Assembly (NCBI GenBank): GCA_021432605.1
Contig: MU271151.1
Span: 1,026,672 to 1,090,671 of the forward strand
DNA length: 64,000 nt
Origin: Coniochaeta sp. PMI_546
Lineage: Eukaryota; Ascomycota; Sordariomycetes; Coniochaetales; Coniochaetaceae
Reading direction: 5' to 3'
Each line of letters begins with the position of its first letter. The first letter of the stretch is position 1. The position numbers were made by a program, and so were the translations under genes. This document shows positions 20,501 through 32,887 of the stretch, one piece after another. The notes beneath the pieces were generated by a model. It saw nothing but the letters and a program-made list of their open reading frames with translations, searched no databases and was not told where the DNA came from.

Positions 20501-22231
20501 CTAGAGGTCATCGCTTGGTTTCTTCAGTTCCTCGCCCTCACTGTCACCTGGCAGCGTCACTTCGTCTTTTTCGGCATCATGCACCTTCTTCAAAAACTTC
20601 TCGCCGTTCTCCTTGTCGCCAGCAAACAAATGGTCGACGACCATCCTTCGCGGCGTCTCGCCTAGCCACTGGAACAATGAGAAATCCCTGAACTCGTCAG
20701 CGCGGAACACTTCAAGCATCTCGAGCGGCTCGTCGCCGATGTTCTCGACAAAGTGCCCCATATTCTTTGGCACGATGCCGACGTCTCCGGGGACATAGTT
20801 GAAGGTCCTAGCCTGCCCCTCCGCGGCGAAGATTGTCACGCGGGCTCGGCCTCTGATGAAGAAGCTCCATTCGTCAGCATTTGGGTGCCAGTGCATCTCG
20901 CGGAGTGCACCGGGCTCTATCAGCACGTGCGCAGCGGCAACGGTCTTGGATATGGGGAAGTTCTTCGAATCGGTGATGCGGACCTGCGATGGCAGTCACG
21001 TCAGTCATCTGCTTGGGCGGAATGTTCTAACCAAGAGTTAGCACTATACGTACTTCTCCGCCGCTTGTGATTTTAGGTTTCTGAGCGAGCATCTTGTGCG
21101 TGAACTGATATTTGGACTTCTTGACGCCCTTGCCCTGGGGCCGCTCATCGTCAATGCTACCTGGCTTGGAACCTTGGAAGATGTACTTCTCCCCGGCTGG
21201 CACGTGTGCGAAGACTTCAGGTGCGAGATGGAAGTTTTTCGCGATTACCGATCTCGGGGTATGCGCTGGTGAGAGTTAGCGTCTCGTGAAATGGAACAAC
21301 GGAGTGAGTGGCAGAGGCTGTGGCGTTGATACCGCACAGGGTAGCCTACCGAACCAATCTGTCAAGATGAACGTCGACTCCTCCGAAAAGTGACCATCGT
21401 CAAATATCAGCAGAAACTCGGAGCCGTTGGGACTCAGACCCTGCAGCGAGTGAGGTACGCCGCTCGGAAAGTACCAGAGATCTCCTTTCTCGAGATCATC
21501 TATGAAGTTGCCGCCTTCATAGTCAAGTGCCGTGATACGGACGCTGCCCTCCAGAACTGGGGGAGGAGGATTAGTATTGACGTGAAGCCCTGCTGCCATC
21601 TAGGGGCTCCTTACCGTACGCCCACTCGGCCTCTTTGTGCCAGTGCAGCTCTCGAATCACCCCTTCATCGAGCCGCATGTTGACGCCCGCGAGCTCGATG
21701 CTGGTGGGAAGCTCACGGATAGTTGTCTGGCGTGTCCAGCCGCCTTCCTGAGACGAGTAACACCGTCGTCAGCTCTTTGTAGACTTGATCATTCCGTCGC
21801 TGTGGTCAGGTCATTCCCTGAGGCACATGACGCCTTACCTCGATCCTGATATGGGAATCAGTGAAACTCCACCGCATGTTGGCGAGATTTCCATGGTCGG
21901 TGCTGGGTGGCCGAACCAAGTCCGGACTCTGCCTAGCACGTTCCTTGTTCCAAGGTCCCAGCACCGATGCCCCGAGTCCATTGCGCCACGGCAACGGATC
22001 GAGTTTGTCAGTCACGGGATCAACGGCATGATCATAGGGGTCTTTATGGTCGGGGGTGTATGGAGGCGTCTTGGCCGAGTTTGATTTATACTTTGGCGGG
22101 AGGTCTAGACCCAGCAAGAGGCGCTGGCGAGGGCTGTCTTCGACAGGCACCGCACGACATGCCTGCCATAGCACTGCGCCGAGTAGAAGCAGGCGTGATC
22201 CCGTGTACACACTCTGGCCAGGCAGCATCAT
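20501..22231 (-). CDS. secreted bicupin oxalate decarboxylase
   Basis: Five exons on the minus strand, 22231..21839, 21747..21615, 21556..21350, 21265..21054 and 20983..20501, give 475 residues. The introns are 91, 58, 84 and 70 bp with consensus ends. The start (Met-Met at 22231) leads into a signal peptide, while the longer frame begins with GTG. Cupin 1 carries [10 protein letters not shown] (His166, His168, Glu172) and a later His in SGVPHS. Cupin 2 carries [10 protein letters not shown] (His346, His348, Glu353) and NMGHFVEN. The lid after cupin 1 reads SEEST, keeping the Glu needed for decarboxylase rather than oxidase activity in the bacterial enzyme. It converts oxalate to formate and CO2 using manganese, probably outside the cell or in the wall, and so buffers acid or detoxifies oxalate. 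Confidence 0.93.
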
Positions 22232-23438
22232 GAAGCCGCATCCAGTAACGGAGAGTGTGGATGAAAGGATTTGCACAAATACGCTATGGATCGCTTTGAT
22301 ATCAAAACAATGCGATACAGGGTTCTACTCTTCTTGGGGCTTTTGTTGTTCGATAGGGCGGAGAAGGGTGGCGCGTCAAACGTCAGCTGCAGCAAAGCGC
22401 TGCGTCAGCTTTATATACCAGATGGGTGGTCTAGCCACCGGTCCCAGCGAGACCAGCCAGGGTGCAGCGAAAGACCTCAGGTCTAGGAGGCCCAAACATC
22501 GTCACTGATACGTTGGATAATACATAGCAGTTGCGAGTTGGGAGGGTTGAAACAACATGCATGTGTCTCTTTTGGCAGACCAGGAGGCCGAATCGACGCC
22601 TGGCTATCTCCGCAATATCCCCGCATTACGCTAGGGAGCTCCGGCTGCTCGCAAGCACAATGATCCTAGATGCCGAGCGATGCCCGTTCCCTGGTTCAGG
22701 CCTGGCCAATGTTTCACGCCGACAAGCTTCCCTGCCTCGTTCTCCGCTTCACTTGGCGCACATCCAGGACATGGATTCTTCTTGTTTGGGGTTGCATTTT
22801 GTGCAATTGACGCTACTGATCGCGCGGGGGGCCATAGGCATCTGCTCGTGGATGGTGAGAGAGTTTCAGGGAGAGGGATGTGGTGCTTCAGGGACTACAC
22901 GTGGTGTATAGTGTACTTATGGATGCATCCAAGTTGCGCTCACGGGGCAAGACTACCTCGGTAGTCGGTACGTATCGCCCGTCAGTAGCAGCTGGCGCCT
23001 CCTACAGTCAGCTGGGCAGTGTACACTACGGTAGTACCTTATCACAGGGCAGTTTTGTTATCCCGATTTTTGCCGTCTTCATCCAGCGACAACACGCGGA
23101 TTCGAAAAAGCGATGGAGCAAGTCGGGACTCACAGCTCCAATGTCAGCTTCCGGTCTCGGTAAGTTGGCCGGGACACTCTTTTTTCCCCACCGAGTCATA
23201 AAGTCATTGATGATCCGTATACAATCTTCGGGCTCCGAGAAAGCTCAAGGTGAGCAATTGACGCACCTGAGTCGCGTCTGATGTGTTGAAATTGTCCCAT
23301 GCTGATCAATTGGCTCCAGCCGCAGACACAAGCCTGACGACAATAACCAGACGACAGCAACCTGCTTGCGCCCTGCATCGACACCTACGACGAGCACGCG
23401 ACTAGATCCTCCTCACTCCTACGCCCAACATCGTCGCA
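22232..23438. promoter_or_regulatory. divergent intergenic region, 1.2 kb
   Basis: This lies between the starts of the oxalate decarboxylase (-) and the DUF1275 gene (+), so it contains both promoters. Several ORFs of 60-150 codons overlap here on the plus strand but show no domain, signal peptide or splice continuity. I therefore see no gene. Confidence 0.5.
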
Positions 23439-24369
23439 ATGAGTAATTCGCGCGGATACGGCACCGTGGCGGGTTCGAACCCGGAGGATGGATTAGGAGC
23501 TGGCGAGCAGATGCCCCTGCTGCGGAAACCCTCTGCAGATTCGCTCCTCGCCAGACTACAACAATACCTGAGGGTCAACGTGAGGCGCGAAAAGGCTGAT
23601 ATAATCCTCGTGCTGTGTTACCTTGTCACGGGCCTGCTTGATAGCGCCTCCATCTCCATCTGGGGTTCATTCGTTTCCATGCAGACCGGTAAGATCCATT
23701 CGCCGTCCCCCACGAAGTGTTGCAACGTCTAGTCTGCTGCATGTTTTGATTCTCCCCGTCTGTCCGCGAGACTGATTACGAGATTATCGTCCAGGAAACA
23801 CCGTCTATATCGGCCTCGGCCTAGCTGCTCCACGAGACTCGACGAGATGGATCAAGTCGAGTGTATCGCTCGGGTGCTTCTGCCTCGGTTCCTTCCTCTT
23901 CAGCCGCTTCCACCGCCACTTCTCGCCGAAGCGCCGGTGGGTACTCTGTGCCTCATTCCTGGCCCAGATGCTCCTTACCATGATCGCGGCTACAATCGTT
24001 ACATTCGGCCCATCGATCGGCAAGGAGGAGATAAGCTGGAACGTCCTGCTTCCCATCGCCCTAGTCGCCTTCCAGAGCTGCGGCCAGGCCGTCACCAGCA
24101 GAGCCCTAAAGTACAACAGCCTCACCAGTGTGGTCTTGACCAGCATATACTGTGATCTCTTCTCGGACCCGGACCTGTTTGGTCTCCACAACGCGGAACG
24201 CAACCGCAGGGTGGGCGCACCCGTCATGCTTCTCGTTGGAGCAATCCTTGGCGGGAGTTTTGCGCACAGCTCGTTTGGCATCGCTGGTGCACTGTGGACT
24301 GCAGCTGGGCTTAAGTTGCTGGCCATACTCACCTGGCTTGCCTGGCCTGCGGCTTCAGAGACTTCATAG
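23439..24369 (+). CDS. DUF1275 (YoaK-like) integral membrane protein
   Basis: Two exons, 23439..23688 and 23795..24369, give 274 residues. The 106-bp intron has donor GTAAGA and acceptor CCAG and splits a Gly codon in the QTGNTVYIGLG motif, the hallmark of DUF1275. A polar N-terminal tail of about 55 residues is followed by six or so membrane segments, including VLCYLVTGLLDSASI, the FQSCGQAVTSRAL block and a final C-terminal helix pair. DUF1275 proteins are widespread in bacteria and fungi. Their function is unknown and a transport role is only assumed. There is no clear functional tie to the flanking oxalate decarboxylase or sulfate permease. Confidence 0.9.
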
Positions 24370-26321
24370 TCTGCCGATGGCCTACAAACTGGCACACGGA
24401 GAAGATCGGACCAGGCACACGCACACGGAGTACCTGGTCTCAAGCAGTGCTATTACCTGCCGTTACTCTTATGTCGCACAACAGTCACGGGACAGTGAGA
24501 TACTGTTGCCAAGCTCATGTAATGGATATGCTTGGCTACATACCTTTAGGAAGGAGCGCAATTGCTACGATGGCCGGCTTGGCTTTTTCCAACCTAAACC
24601 AGATCGTCCTTCGTTGCCGTGACCTGGATTGCGCTCCGCCCATGCTCGACCAACAAGTCTACCGGCAAGTACCAAATGTTGCCACTTGCTCAACCCCTCT
24701 CAGGTTGCTTGCTTCTCTGCTAATGCGGGGTAATCTGTCCTTGCCCCTGGCAGTGATCGTCCACCCAGGCCGGAACACCCAGACCTCCGGCCTGTTGCGA
24801 AGTCTAGTCTCCTGCACCAAGCGCGTCTCCTTCAAAGTGAGGAGGTCCGGTTCACTGACCTACACACTTCTGACATTATCTCCGGTGAAGTGTGTCGTCT
24901 AGATGGCACTAGCAGTGTTGCCAAGCTCGAGCCGTTCGTCTTCCCCGGATTTTCAATACGTGGTCCCACCAATCGTAATGCGCTCTCACAGTACGACTGT
25001 GTCTAACGAGACTAGTGCTGTTGAATTGTTCATTCACCCTGGTCTCTGGTTCCATGGCTGATAGACACCTCAACTTGCCGCACTCCAGCAATACCTCAAG
25101 GTTTTGGCCCTGCAGTGACTGGTTGTATCCGGGTCTGGAAAACAGGTGTCGGCCGCGGGCGAGCTCACCCCGCTACTCAGTCGGCGGCTGTGCAGTTCAG
25201 AAACAGACTTCGGACGATGCTTACAAGCTGGACACTTGGAGGTGCACCAGGAGGGTGGTCAACCCGCGGGCAGTCGCAATTGTAGGCCTATCCCGGTTTT
25301 GGGAGTGGCCGCTCACGATCACACATCCCGCTTCCGCGATTTGCTCGTCAGCTTCGCACCATCCCTGCCGCTTACTCGCAGACATTGATTACTCAGTGTA
25401 CCACAGCACACAACGCCCTCCCTGCTTTACGTCTTCCTTGCTGTTGCATATTGTTGATCAGTGTTGCCCTGCAATGACCGGCCTCGTCAAGTTTGGACAT
25501 TGCTCCTCGCCCCCTTCCTCGATACCCCGCATCTCTTACAACGTCTTATCAACCGCCGGGCTTGAATTAGCTCTGCGCCCTCATCGGCGTCAGCCAACCA
25601 AATCTTTGGACACCCAATGCAGAATGCACTTCGTTACTGAAACTCTCCCAGTTCAGCAGGTCACTTGCAAGATGTGACCTCCAAATATAGAGGTCAGATC
25701 CCGAACACCGAGGAAAGACGAAGTGCCGAGAGAGCTGCAAGCTGAGCAGGTTGTCCTCTGACACCGGCGTTAGTAGCTGTGATGTCCTGCCCCCGCTCGC
25801 AATGCCAAGTGGATAGGATAGCGAATGTCGTCGAAGTTGAACGGTCTTCCGCGCTCGACAACACCGGGGCGGTTTTTGGCGTTAGTCAGATCTGGCTGGC
25901 CACGATATACCAGAAGTTGATGGCCGTCCATACTTAGCTGGCTGTCCAGGAAGCCGCCTTGGGATACGGTAATGCTGTGATAGTGTTACAGCAGTGTATG
26001 TGCTTTTCTGTCGTTCTTGAGCAGCCGGAGGCACCGCTTTTGTGTAGGCCTCCGTTTATGCCATAGACAAAAGGATGGTGGGGTGTGGAGGAGGTCTCAT
26101 GGGGTGCACACCAGTATACTTCCTCGTTGGGACGATACAGTGCCTGTGCCTAGTCACCGTCAGGCTTACTGGCTGGCCCATATATCACTAGTGGCCCATT
26201 CTGCCGTTCCAACACACATTCAAAACGTGGACTTAGATATCTAGACATATCGGAAATCTCTCTTCACACGACACGTATCTTTCGAGCTCGTCTCTCCATC
26301 ATATATCGCGACTCTTGTATC
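24370..26321. other. gene-poor interval, 1.95 kb
   Basis: There are long open stretches on the plus strand (24447-24902 in one frame, 25015-25677 in another). I recognise no domain or signal peptide, and the two frames cannot be joined by an obvious splice. They could be random, a decayed gene or an unrecognised gene. The last few hundred bases should be the promoter of the sulfate permease. Confidence 0.4.
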
Positions 26322-28471
26322 ATGAAGCTTGTTACTGAAGTCAAGCACGATCTCAAGACTGACGTGAACTGGAACCGGGCGGCAGACCTGGGCCTGAAAG
26401 GCGCCCAGGCTCTGCCGTCGGCTTCGGTGAAGTATGTCCTTGATAAAGTCCCCATTGTAGGCTGGTTGCCTCGCTACCGCTATCAATGGGTGTTGAACGA
26501 TCTCATCGCCGGCTTGACAGTCGGTCTCATGCTCATCCCCCAGGGCCTGTCGTATGCCAAGCTTGCTGCTATACCAGTGCAGTACGGTCTTATGTCAAGT
26601 TGGTTGCCGGCAAGTTTGTATGCGTTCATGGGCACAACAAAAGGCAGGTATAACTGTTCCGATCTCAGCCTCTCGTCAGAGCCACGATCATTGTTAATAA
26701 CAATCGAGACTCTCCAGACCTGTCGACCGGACCGACCTCTCTTATCGGCCTTCTAACGTCAGAGATTGTGGACGATCTCCAGGATGAGTGGTCGCCGTCA
26801 GAAATCGCCTCAGCCGTGGCGTTGATGATGGGCGTCTACGGCATGATCCTGGGCTTCCTCAAGCTCGGCTTCTTGCTCGAGTTCATCTCACTCCCCATCC
26901 TCTCGGGCTTTATCTCTGCCGTGGCTATAACCATCATTCTGAATCAAATGGGCAGCCTTCTGGGCGAGAGCAACATCGGAGACGGAACGGCCAGACAGAT
27001 CCATGACATTTTCAGGCAACTACCTAATGCCAACGGCTATGCCTGTGCCATCGGATTTACCAGTATCTTAATGCTGACCGTGCTCGACCAGGCGTACAAG
27101 CGATGGAGCAAGCATAAGTTTTTGTGGTTTCTTTCTATTACGCGCGCCTTCCTCTGCCTGGTCCTGTTCACGGGTGTGGGCTACGCAGTCAACAAGAACC
27201 GTGGCGACCCGAGCAAGTATCTGTTCGGAGTAGCACAAGTGAAAGCTAATGGCCAGGAGCCCCCTCGCTTGCCCAACCCGGAGCTGATTGGGATCGTCGC
27301 CAGTCGCAGCATTGCCGTGTTCATTGGCGCTGCCGTTGAGCATACTGCTATTGCCCGCGCTTTCGGCGTGCGCAACAATTACGTTACGGACCAGAGCCAG
27401 GAACTGTGCTACTTCGGAGTAACCAATTTTGCAAACTCCTTCTTCCATGCCATGGGTGTTGGCGGAGCCATGTCGAGAACGGCTGTCAACTCGTCCTGCA
27501 ACGTAAAGTCGCCACTCGCAGGATTTGTCACAACAGCGGTCGTTCTTGTCTCTATCTTCAAGCTTGTGGGCACTCTCTACTGGATTCCGAAAGCTACCCT
27601 GGCAGCCATCATCATTTGTGCTGTCTGGCCACTTATCTCTCCTCCTCAGACCTTCTACCGATACTGGAAGTCGTCGCTGGCCGACTTCATCTCGTCCATG
27701 ATCGCCTTCTGGGTCTGTCTATTTGTATCAACCGAAGTGGGCATTGCGAGCTCAGTCGGATTCAACATTGTTTATCTTCTGCTGCGCCAGGTTTTCACCC
27801 GGATGACAACAGCGAGCACAGAGCCAAGATCGGAACTGGCGCTTGCCATCGACGATTCGCGCGGCATTCCTGCCGTCGTCGAGAATGACACGCGTCTGTT
27901 CCGTTTCAATGACTCGTTCTTCTTTGCCAACGCTTACAGCTTGAGGACGCAAGTCCTGGATGTTGTACAAACACACCATGCCCCCATCTACAACAGCGTC
28001 CACGGCACCGAGGCCGAGCGTAACTGGTCTGTTGTGGGTGAGCAGCCCATTGCTCGCCTGCGCAAGGCAGCCAAGATATCCGACTTCGCCTCTCTTCCAG
28101 CGCTTGGACTTATCATCCTTGACTTTACCAAGGTTAACCACGTCGACGTCACCGCAGTCGCCCATCTGCGTAACCTCATGGATGAGCTGAAGAAATACTC
28201 CGGGCCATCGTTGCAAGTCCGCTTCGTCGGCATGTCAGACTACGTGGTCCAACGCTTTGAGAGGACAGGATGGCGCGTAGACGCCGTTAACTCTCGCTCC
28301 TACGATGGGGAAGACATTGAGGCTACACAGCTCTTCAGGACCGTCGCCGAGGCTGTTGCGGCTCCGAGACCGAGGGACGATATCAGGGGAGAGGACGATC
28401 TGAAGACAGACCTCAAGAAGTTGGAAAGTGACTTCGAAACGATCAAAGCCTCACACAATGAAGAGGTCTGA
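26322..28471 (+). CDS. SulP-family sulfate permease with STAS domain
   Basis: Two exons, 26322..26643 and 26718..28471, give 691 residues. The 74-bp intron appears to be GC-AG (AAAAG then GCAGGT, ending CTCCAG). The nearby GT five bases inside would break the frame, whereas the GC donor yields TTKDLSTGPTSLIGLL, the conserved family block. N-terminal residues ~50-480 hold the transporter domain with 10-14 membrane segments (IPQGLSYAKLA, AVEHTAIARAFG, GAMSRTAVN). A cytosolic STAS domain follows (about residues 520-660, LIILDFTKVNHVDVTAV). SulP proteins take up sulfate, usually by proton symport in fungi, at the plasma membrane. Regulation by sulfur supply is usual in fungi but no site is identified here. 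Length and domain order are normal for the family. Confidence 0.93.
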
Positions 28472-29194
28472 AAACGGTTTGCTCCGGCATCTGCTACGTT
28501 CTCTTTCCTCCCATTGCTACATCCCCTGCCTACACAATCGCATCACCTCTTTTGTTTCACTAAAATCTAGGGCTGGGTGTGCAGATCACATCGTTTATTG
28601 CTCTTACCTTCTTTCCTTCAGCTATTTCTCACTTTGATCTCGTTTCCCTGTACTATCGGGATGACCTCACTTCGCGACTGTCTTGATGGAAAGTCCGTGC
28701 CCGGCCCTACATCTCCTTAACGACCATAGTTTTTTTTGCGTTTCTCTTTTTCTCTTCCTTCTATTATTATAAGTTTCATGTTGTCTTTTGATGAGCAATT
28801 TTACGAATATATCTCTCTGGATGAGTTATGGGACTCTTAGGAGGGATGGGATATCACACATACGCAGTCATTTATATACCTACCTATAAGGAGGTTCTCT
28901 TTGAGCCTTGAGCTCCGTCCATGGTAGCTGCTCCGCTCCCTGTGGAGAACATCTGAATGCTGCGCCAAGAGAGCACGGTTTCTATTTAGCGTACACACTA
29001 TTGAATATAAGCGCTTTCCAATTTCCACGTTGCTCTTTTTCAGCTGAAGAGGATTTCGACCTGCGCACGTGAATACTTGCTGCTCTTTTCAATTGATTTC
29101 TCCTGATGTTTTTCTCTTCGATGCTCAGTTCTGACCTAATACTCACCGACCATAAAGGATACGGCCTCGGGCCTATCGCCACTCGCTAATCAAC
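28472..29194. other. intergenic region with pyrimidine tracts
   Basis: A 723-bp spacer between same-strand genes. A long pyrimidine-rich run at about 28728-28775 and other T-rich tracts fit the 3' region of the permease transcript or the promoter of the next gene. No gene is seen. Confidence 0.5.
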
Positions 29195-30416
29195 ATGTTC
29201 AATCTCTTGTCTTTCCTTACGTTAATTCTTAGCATAACCCCCTGCGAAGCATCACCTCCTAATCCCAAGCGTGGCCTGGTCTTTGTGGAAAGCCCAGACC
29301 CAGCCGCCAATTCGATATGGCTGCAGAGTGGTTCTCCGCTCACTTGGTATTATAACTACATGTTTAATGTCTCTGACACTTTCGCATCCGCTTCGCAACA
29401 GGACTTTGAGTTCGTTCCTATGTACTGGGTAAGTCCGTTTGTGGATCTATCGAATTATACTCACAGGATTTGAACCGGATGCCACCGGACTGAGGACGAT
29501 AAAGAATGCTCACATTCGTCATTACAGGGCGCCGGCGACGTAAACGATACGTCCTTCTTAGCCAACATAACCACTCTCGTTAAGAATGGCCTCAATATCA
29601 CCCACGTTCTAGGGTTCAACCAGCCAGACCTGGCCTGGAGTGATGGAGGGTCCAACCTTGCCCCCAAGGACGCTGCCCGACTCTGGATCAACAATTTTCT
29701 CCCTCTTCAGGAGCTCGGGATCAAAATCGGTTTGCCCGTCGTCAAAGCGCAAAGAGACCCGGGCAACTGGACAGTTCCTTTCTTGAACAACTGTACCGCT
29801 TTGATTCGTAACGAGACAGGAGATCAGGCGAAGAATTGCTCATTCGACTTCGTACCGATCCATGCCTTCGGAAACATGTCCGCTCTGACTAGTCGGGTTG
29901 AGACATTTGCAAAAACGTGAGTTTGCTTGACTTTCGACAGTGTGGCACCAGGCGGATCTGACACCATGGATTCACAGCTTTCCTGGCAAACCGATTTGGA
30001 TCACGGAGTATGCAGATAATGACCAGGATCTCGCAACCACGCAGACATTCTTCAATGCTTCGCTCAAATATCTGGACAGCTCCGACGTTGTTGAACGTTA
30101 CGCCTATTTTGGATCCTTTCGGGCCGATGTGTCCAACGTCGGACCCAACGCAGCCATGCTCGACCCGTACAATAGGTTGACGGACATCGGTTCCTGGTAT
30201 CTTGGCGGCAATTCCACGGGCAACCCGCCCACGTACAGTACTGGTGGTTCCGGGCAGGGCGCTGGTGGTACTGGAGGAAGTAGCAACAGCTCATGTACCG
30301 CAGCTCATCCCTGCGGTCAGGGGAACAGGGCGACTACGAGCGGTTTGGCGGCGTGTGGTTTTACACAACGCATAGTGGCAGCGTTGTTATTGGCGTTATT
30401 GGTCAGCTTGTGGTAA
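29195..30416 (+). CDS. GPI-type GH128-like protein with altered acid/base residue
   Basis: Three exons, 29195..29428, 29528..29916 and 29978..30416, give 353 residues. The introns are 99 and 61 bp. A signal peptide (LLSFLTLILSITPCEA) starts the protein. The core matches the glycosyl hydrolase catalytic core (Glyco_hydro_cc, family GH128, beta-1,3-glucanases): FVPMYWG, LGFNQPD, CSFDFVPIHAFG and KPIWITEYA. In active members LGFN is followed by Glu-Pro, the acid/base. Here codon 29621-29623 is CAG, giving Gln110. The nucleophile Glu218 (ITEYA) is kept. The C terminus is a Gly/Ser-rich linker and a hydrophobic tail, typical of a GPI-anchor signal. I therefore infer a wall- or membrane-anchored glucan-binding or weakly active protein. 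N-glycosylation sequons are frequent. Confidence 0.9.
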
Positions 30417-31925
30417 AACTCGAGCGGAAGAACGCCATAATTAATGCCACCTGTTCATCACGATGATTTGACAACTTGAGTTAAATTCGTGGCCACTCAG
30501 CACGTCAAATAATATCCGTTGTGCAGCAAACTCCTATATGACGCCTCGGTCGAGTTTTATGCACCCAGTCTCACATTTGGTAATTAGTGGAATGTGGTCG
30601 AGAATTCAGATCCACAGTAATGATAGCATACCATTCGTACGAGAAATTTCCATCTAGTGAACAACGCTGGGCTTGAAGTACCTACGTCTCATATACTAAC
30701 TCAAGCGGGATGTCTACTTTGTTTGGCAACCTGCTCCGGATGTTCGACTGCTTGGTCTTTAGACTACACTTTGAGTTGTTGCAGTTGCGGAGTCACGGGC
30801 CCGGGCCTTGCTTATGGAGTTGTGAGGTTTTAGCCATGGTTGCTGAGAGTCTACTGTTCGACGACATTGACCGAGTGTGCTCAGCGGACTGACAGACGGA
30901 GGATAAGTACTGCGCTCATGCACTCAAAGAGAGCCTTTGCCATAGGGCCTTGCCATAACGGTACATATAAATGGCTGCTTGACACGTTACTTATCAGCAA
31001 CCGTAGCAAGCTTTCTATGCAAATCTACTAAGGTGTTCGTATGCGCATAGCGAACACACAGTAATGATCTTTTCATGATGAAACAACATATACATATCGT
31101 TCACCCTTTGTGAGTCATCACTGCATGATTCTATGACTCAACTAAGTAACGAAGCGGCGTCCTCGGCGAAGGACATATCTTGGGGTTTTCCTCGCAAATC
31201 ATTCAGGGTAGAACTGCGGTTTTCTCAGTTGTGGGTGTGCCGATAAATGGGACTGATGTCTTGGCCTCCAAGCTCCAAGACCAATGGACGAGCAATACGC
31301 TGGCGGTGTGGATGGTAAGTCTGATCGCGTTCTGCGAATGAAGCGGCAAGTTTTAAAGAAAACACGATAGTGACACGAGTTCACGTGATGAAAAACACAA
31401 CACGTCGTGTTACACCTGGACTTCGACATAGACGCTTTAGTCGTGCCTAGACCTGCTGGTCGGTTTGAATGTTAATAAGTGGTGTGAAGGGACTAAGAGG
31501 GCTGGTATAGCTTGCCTTTGATTCGGTCGTTTCGCCTGCATATGCACAAGACCTAGGTGGTTGCATAATAGCGTCTCAGCTTTTATCACTGGCGTCGAAA
31601 AGAGGCTGCATAATCAGGAAGAATAGGTCGGGCTCCTACTTCTCGAGTTCATAGCATCTTCAAGTAGTGTCACTCGACATGGATGCTTACATGGCCGAAA
31701 ACTAATCACGGAGCCTAGCATGAGAGGGTGTGCTTCTTAGGAAGATGTTACGATGTAAATGTCTTCTCAGCTGCTAAAAGGTTAGAGTATGTCCGAATCA
31801 AATCAGTATATAAGAAGCTATCCTCTGCGCGAACTTAGTCTTATTAGATTTGAGCATCCACACGCCGTAGCATAATCGATCAGACATATGCACCAATACA
31901 TGAGGAACGATCATTGCATTTAGTT
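30417..31925. other. gene-poor interval, 1.5 kb
   Basis: No supported ORF or RNA gene. The only structure noted is a 25-bp imperfect palindrome at 31033-31057, listed separately. The right end should hold the promoter of the hypothetical gene at 31926. Confidence 0.45.
31033..31057. repeat. 25-bp imperfect palindrome
   Basis: Arms GTGTTCG and CGAACAC flank an 11-base centre containing the palindrome ATGCGCAT. It could be a dimeric regulator site or chance. It lies in non-coding DNA far from the nearest start codon. Confidence 0.4.
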
Positions 31926-32681
31926 ATGCGTCGTTCCAAGCGTCAGAGAAAGCGTGGCTCATATATACAAGGTCGAACCATGGCAAATATCTCTCCTCAA
32001 GCCCAAAATACCAAGCCCGCAGTCACCTGCGAGTCAGAATCGCCAGAGCCCATACTCGATACCATCTACGTCCGGACATCCTCTCCGAGCCCAGTACGGA
32101 TGTCACAAAACAACGCATTCGTTGGAACCCAGCCTACCAGAGCTCGTCTTATTAGGGTCCGTGTTGATAAGGTGCATCAGATTATATACTCTGCAGATGA
32201 CGCTACGGGCACACGTTACAAACACTCCGCTCGGCCTATTTTGTTTGGCGGCCCATTGTCTCGTTTCACTTCACGGATCTTCATGTCGATGCAACGGGAT
32301 TTCATCTACATTGACGAGCCCATTGATGTGCCACTGTCCGTGCTGACGGTCTTGGCGGTCTCTGGGGACCCGTCGCCAATAGAGAGGATCGCCATCAACA
32401 TTGACAGAGTCCCTTTGAGTGACATCAGGACTCTGGCATTTGCGGCCGATAATGAGGCCCTGTCAAGTCTCACGCTGGTCATCAGCTGTGATAGCTTCTA
32501 TGCTTCATCAGACGACGTGGTGGATGACTGGGGTTTCAAACAGATATCGGAGAAGTCTCTGGCGTTAGGAGACCGTCAGAGATATAAGCGTGGACAAGAG
32601 GTGCTTGCTGCCTTCAATTTTGGCCAAGTGCCTGGCATTGACTATAGCTTCGTTGTAGAAGCAGGGACGTGGACCGAGTGA
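31926..32681 (+). CDS. hypothetical protein, possibly 2EXR-like
   Basis: A single ORF of 251 residues from the ATG at 31926. A second ATG at 31980 would drop the basic N-terminal tail and is equally possible. The chain is basic and polar up to about residue 80. A segment RDFIYIDEP, then IERIAINIDRV and LSSLTLVISCDSF follows, with the strand-helix rhythm seen in the second half of the fungal 2EXR domain. The leading FPLFP-LPxELR motif of that family is absent, so the assignment is weak. No signal peptide or membrane segment is present. The flanking genes (GH128-like protein and heme peroxidase) give no functional hint. Confidence 0.55.
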   Translation: MRRSKRQRKRGSYIQGRTMANISPQAQNTKPAVTCESESPEPILDTIYVRTSSPSPVRMSQNNAFVGTQPTRARLIRVRVDKVHQIIYSADDATGTRYKHSARPILFGGPLSRFTSRIFMSMQRDFIYIDEPIDVPLSVLTVLAVSGDPSPIERIAINIDRVPLSDIRTLAFAADNEALSSLTLVISCDSFYASSDDVVDDWGFKQISEKSLALGDRQRYKRGQEVLAAFNFGQVPGIDYSFVVEAGTWTE

Positions 32682-32887
32682 GTCAGGAACCGGTTCAGTG
32701 CCGCTGGCAGAGAGTGATTTAGCAGTATAGTTTTGACGGCAGCCTGGATTGAACAGAGTCGTTTGCATCACAGGTTGAAGAGCACACAATTTTCTTCAAA
32801 TTGAATTACACTGGCAAAGCAGCGTGAATGCCTGCCTGCTAGAGCTACGTGATTCTACCCGGTTGATGATTGACAAGCTGCCACCTG

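Noticed and set aside
23466-23486. GGGTTCGAACCC, resembling a tRNA B box
   Set aside because: It lies inside the DUF1275 coding sequence and no tRNA cloverleaf or A box fits around it.
24447-25677. Two long plus-strand open frames as a possible gene
   Set aside because: They show no domain or signal peptide and no splice join between the frames.
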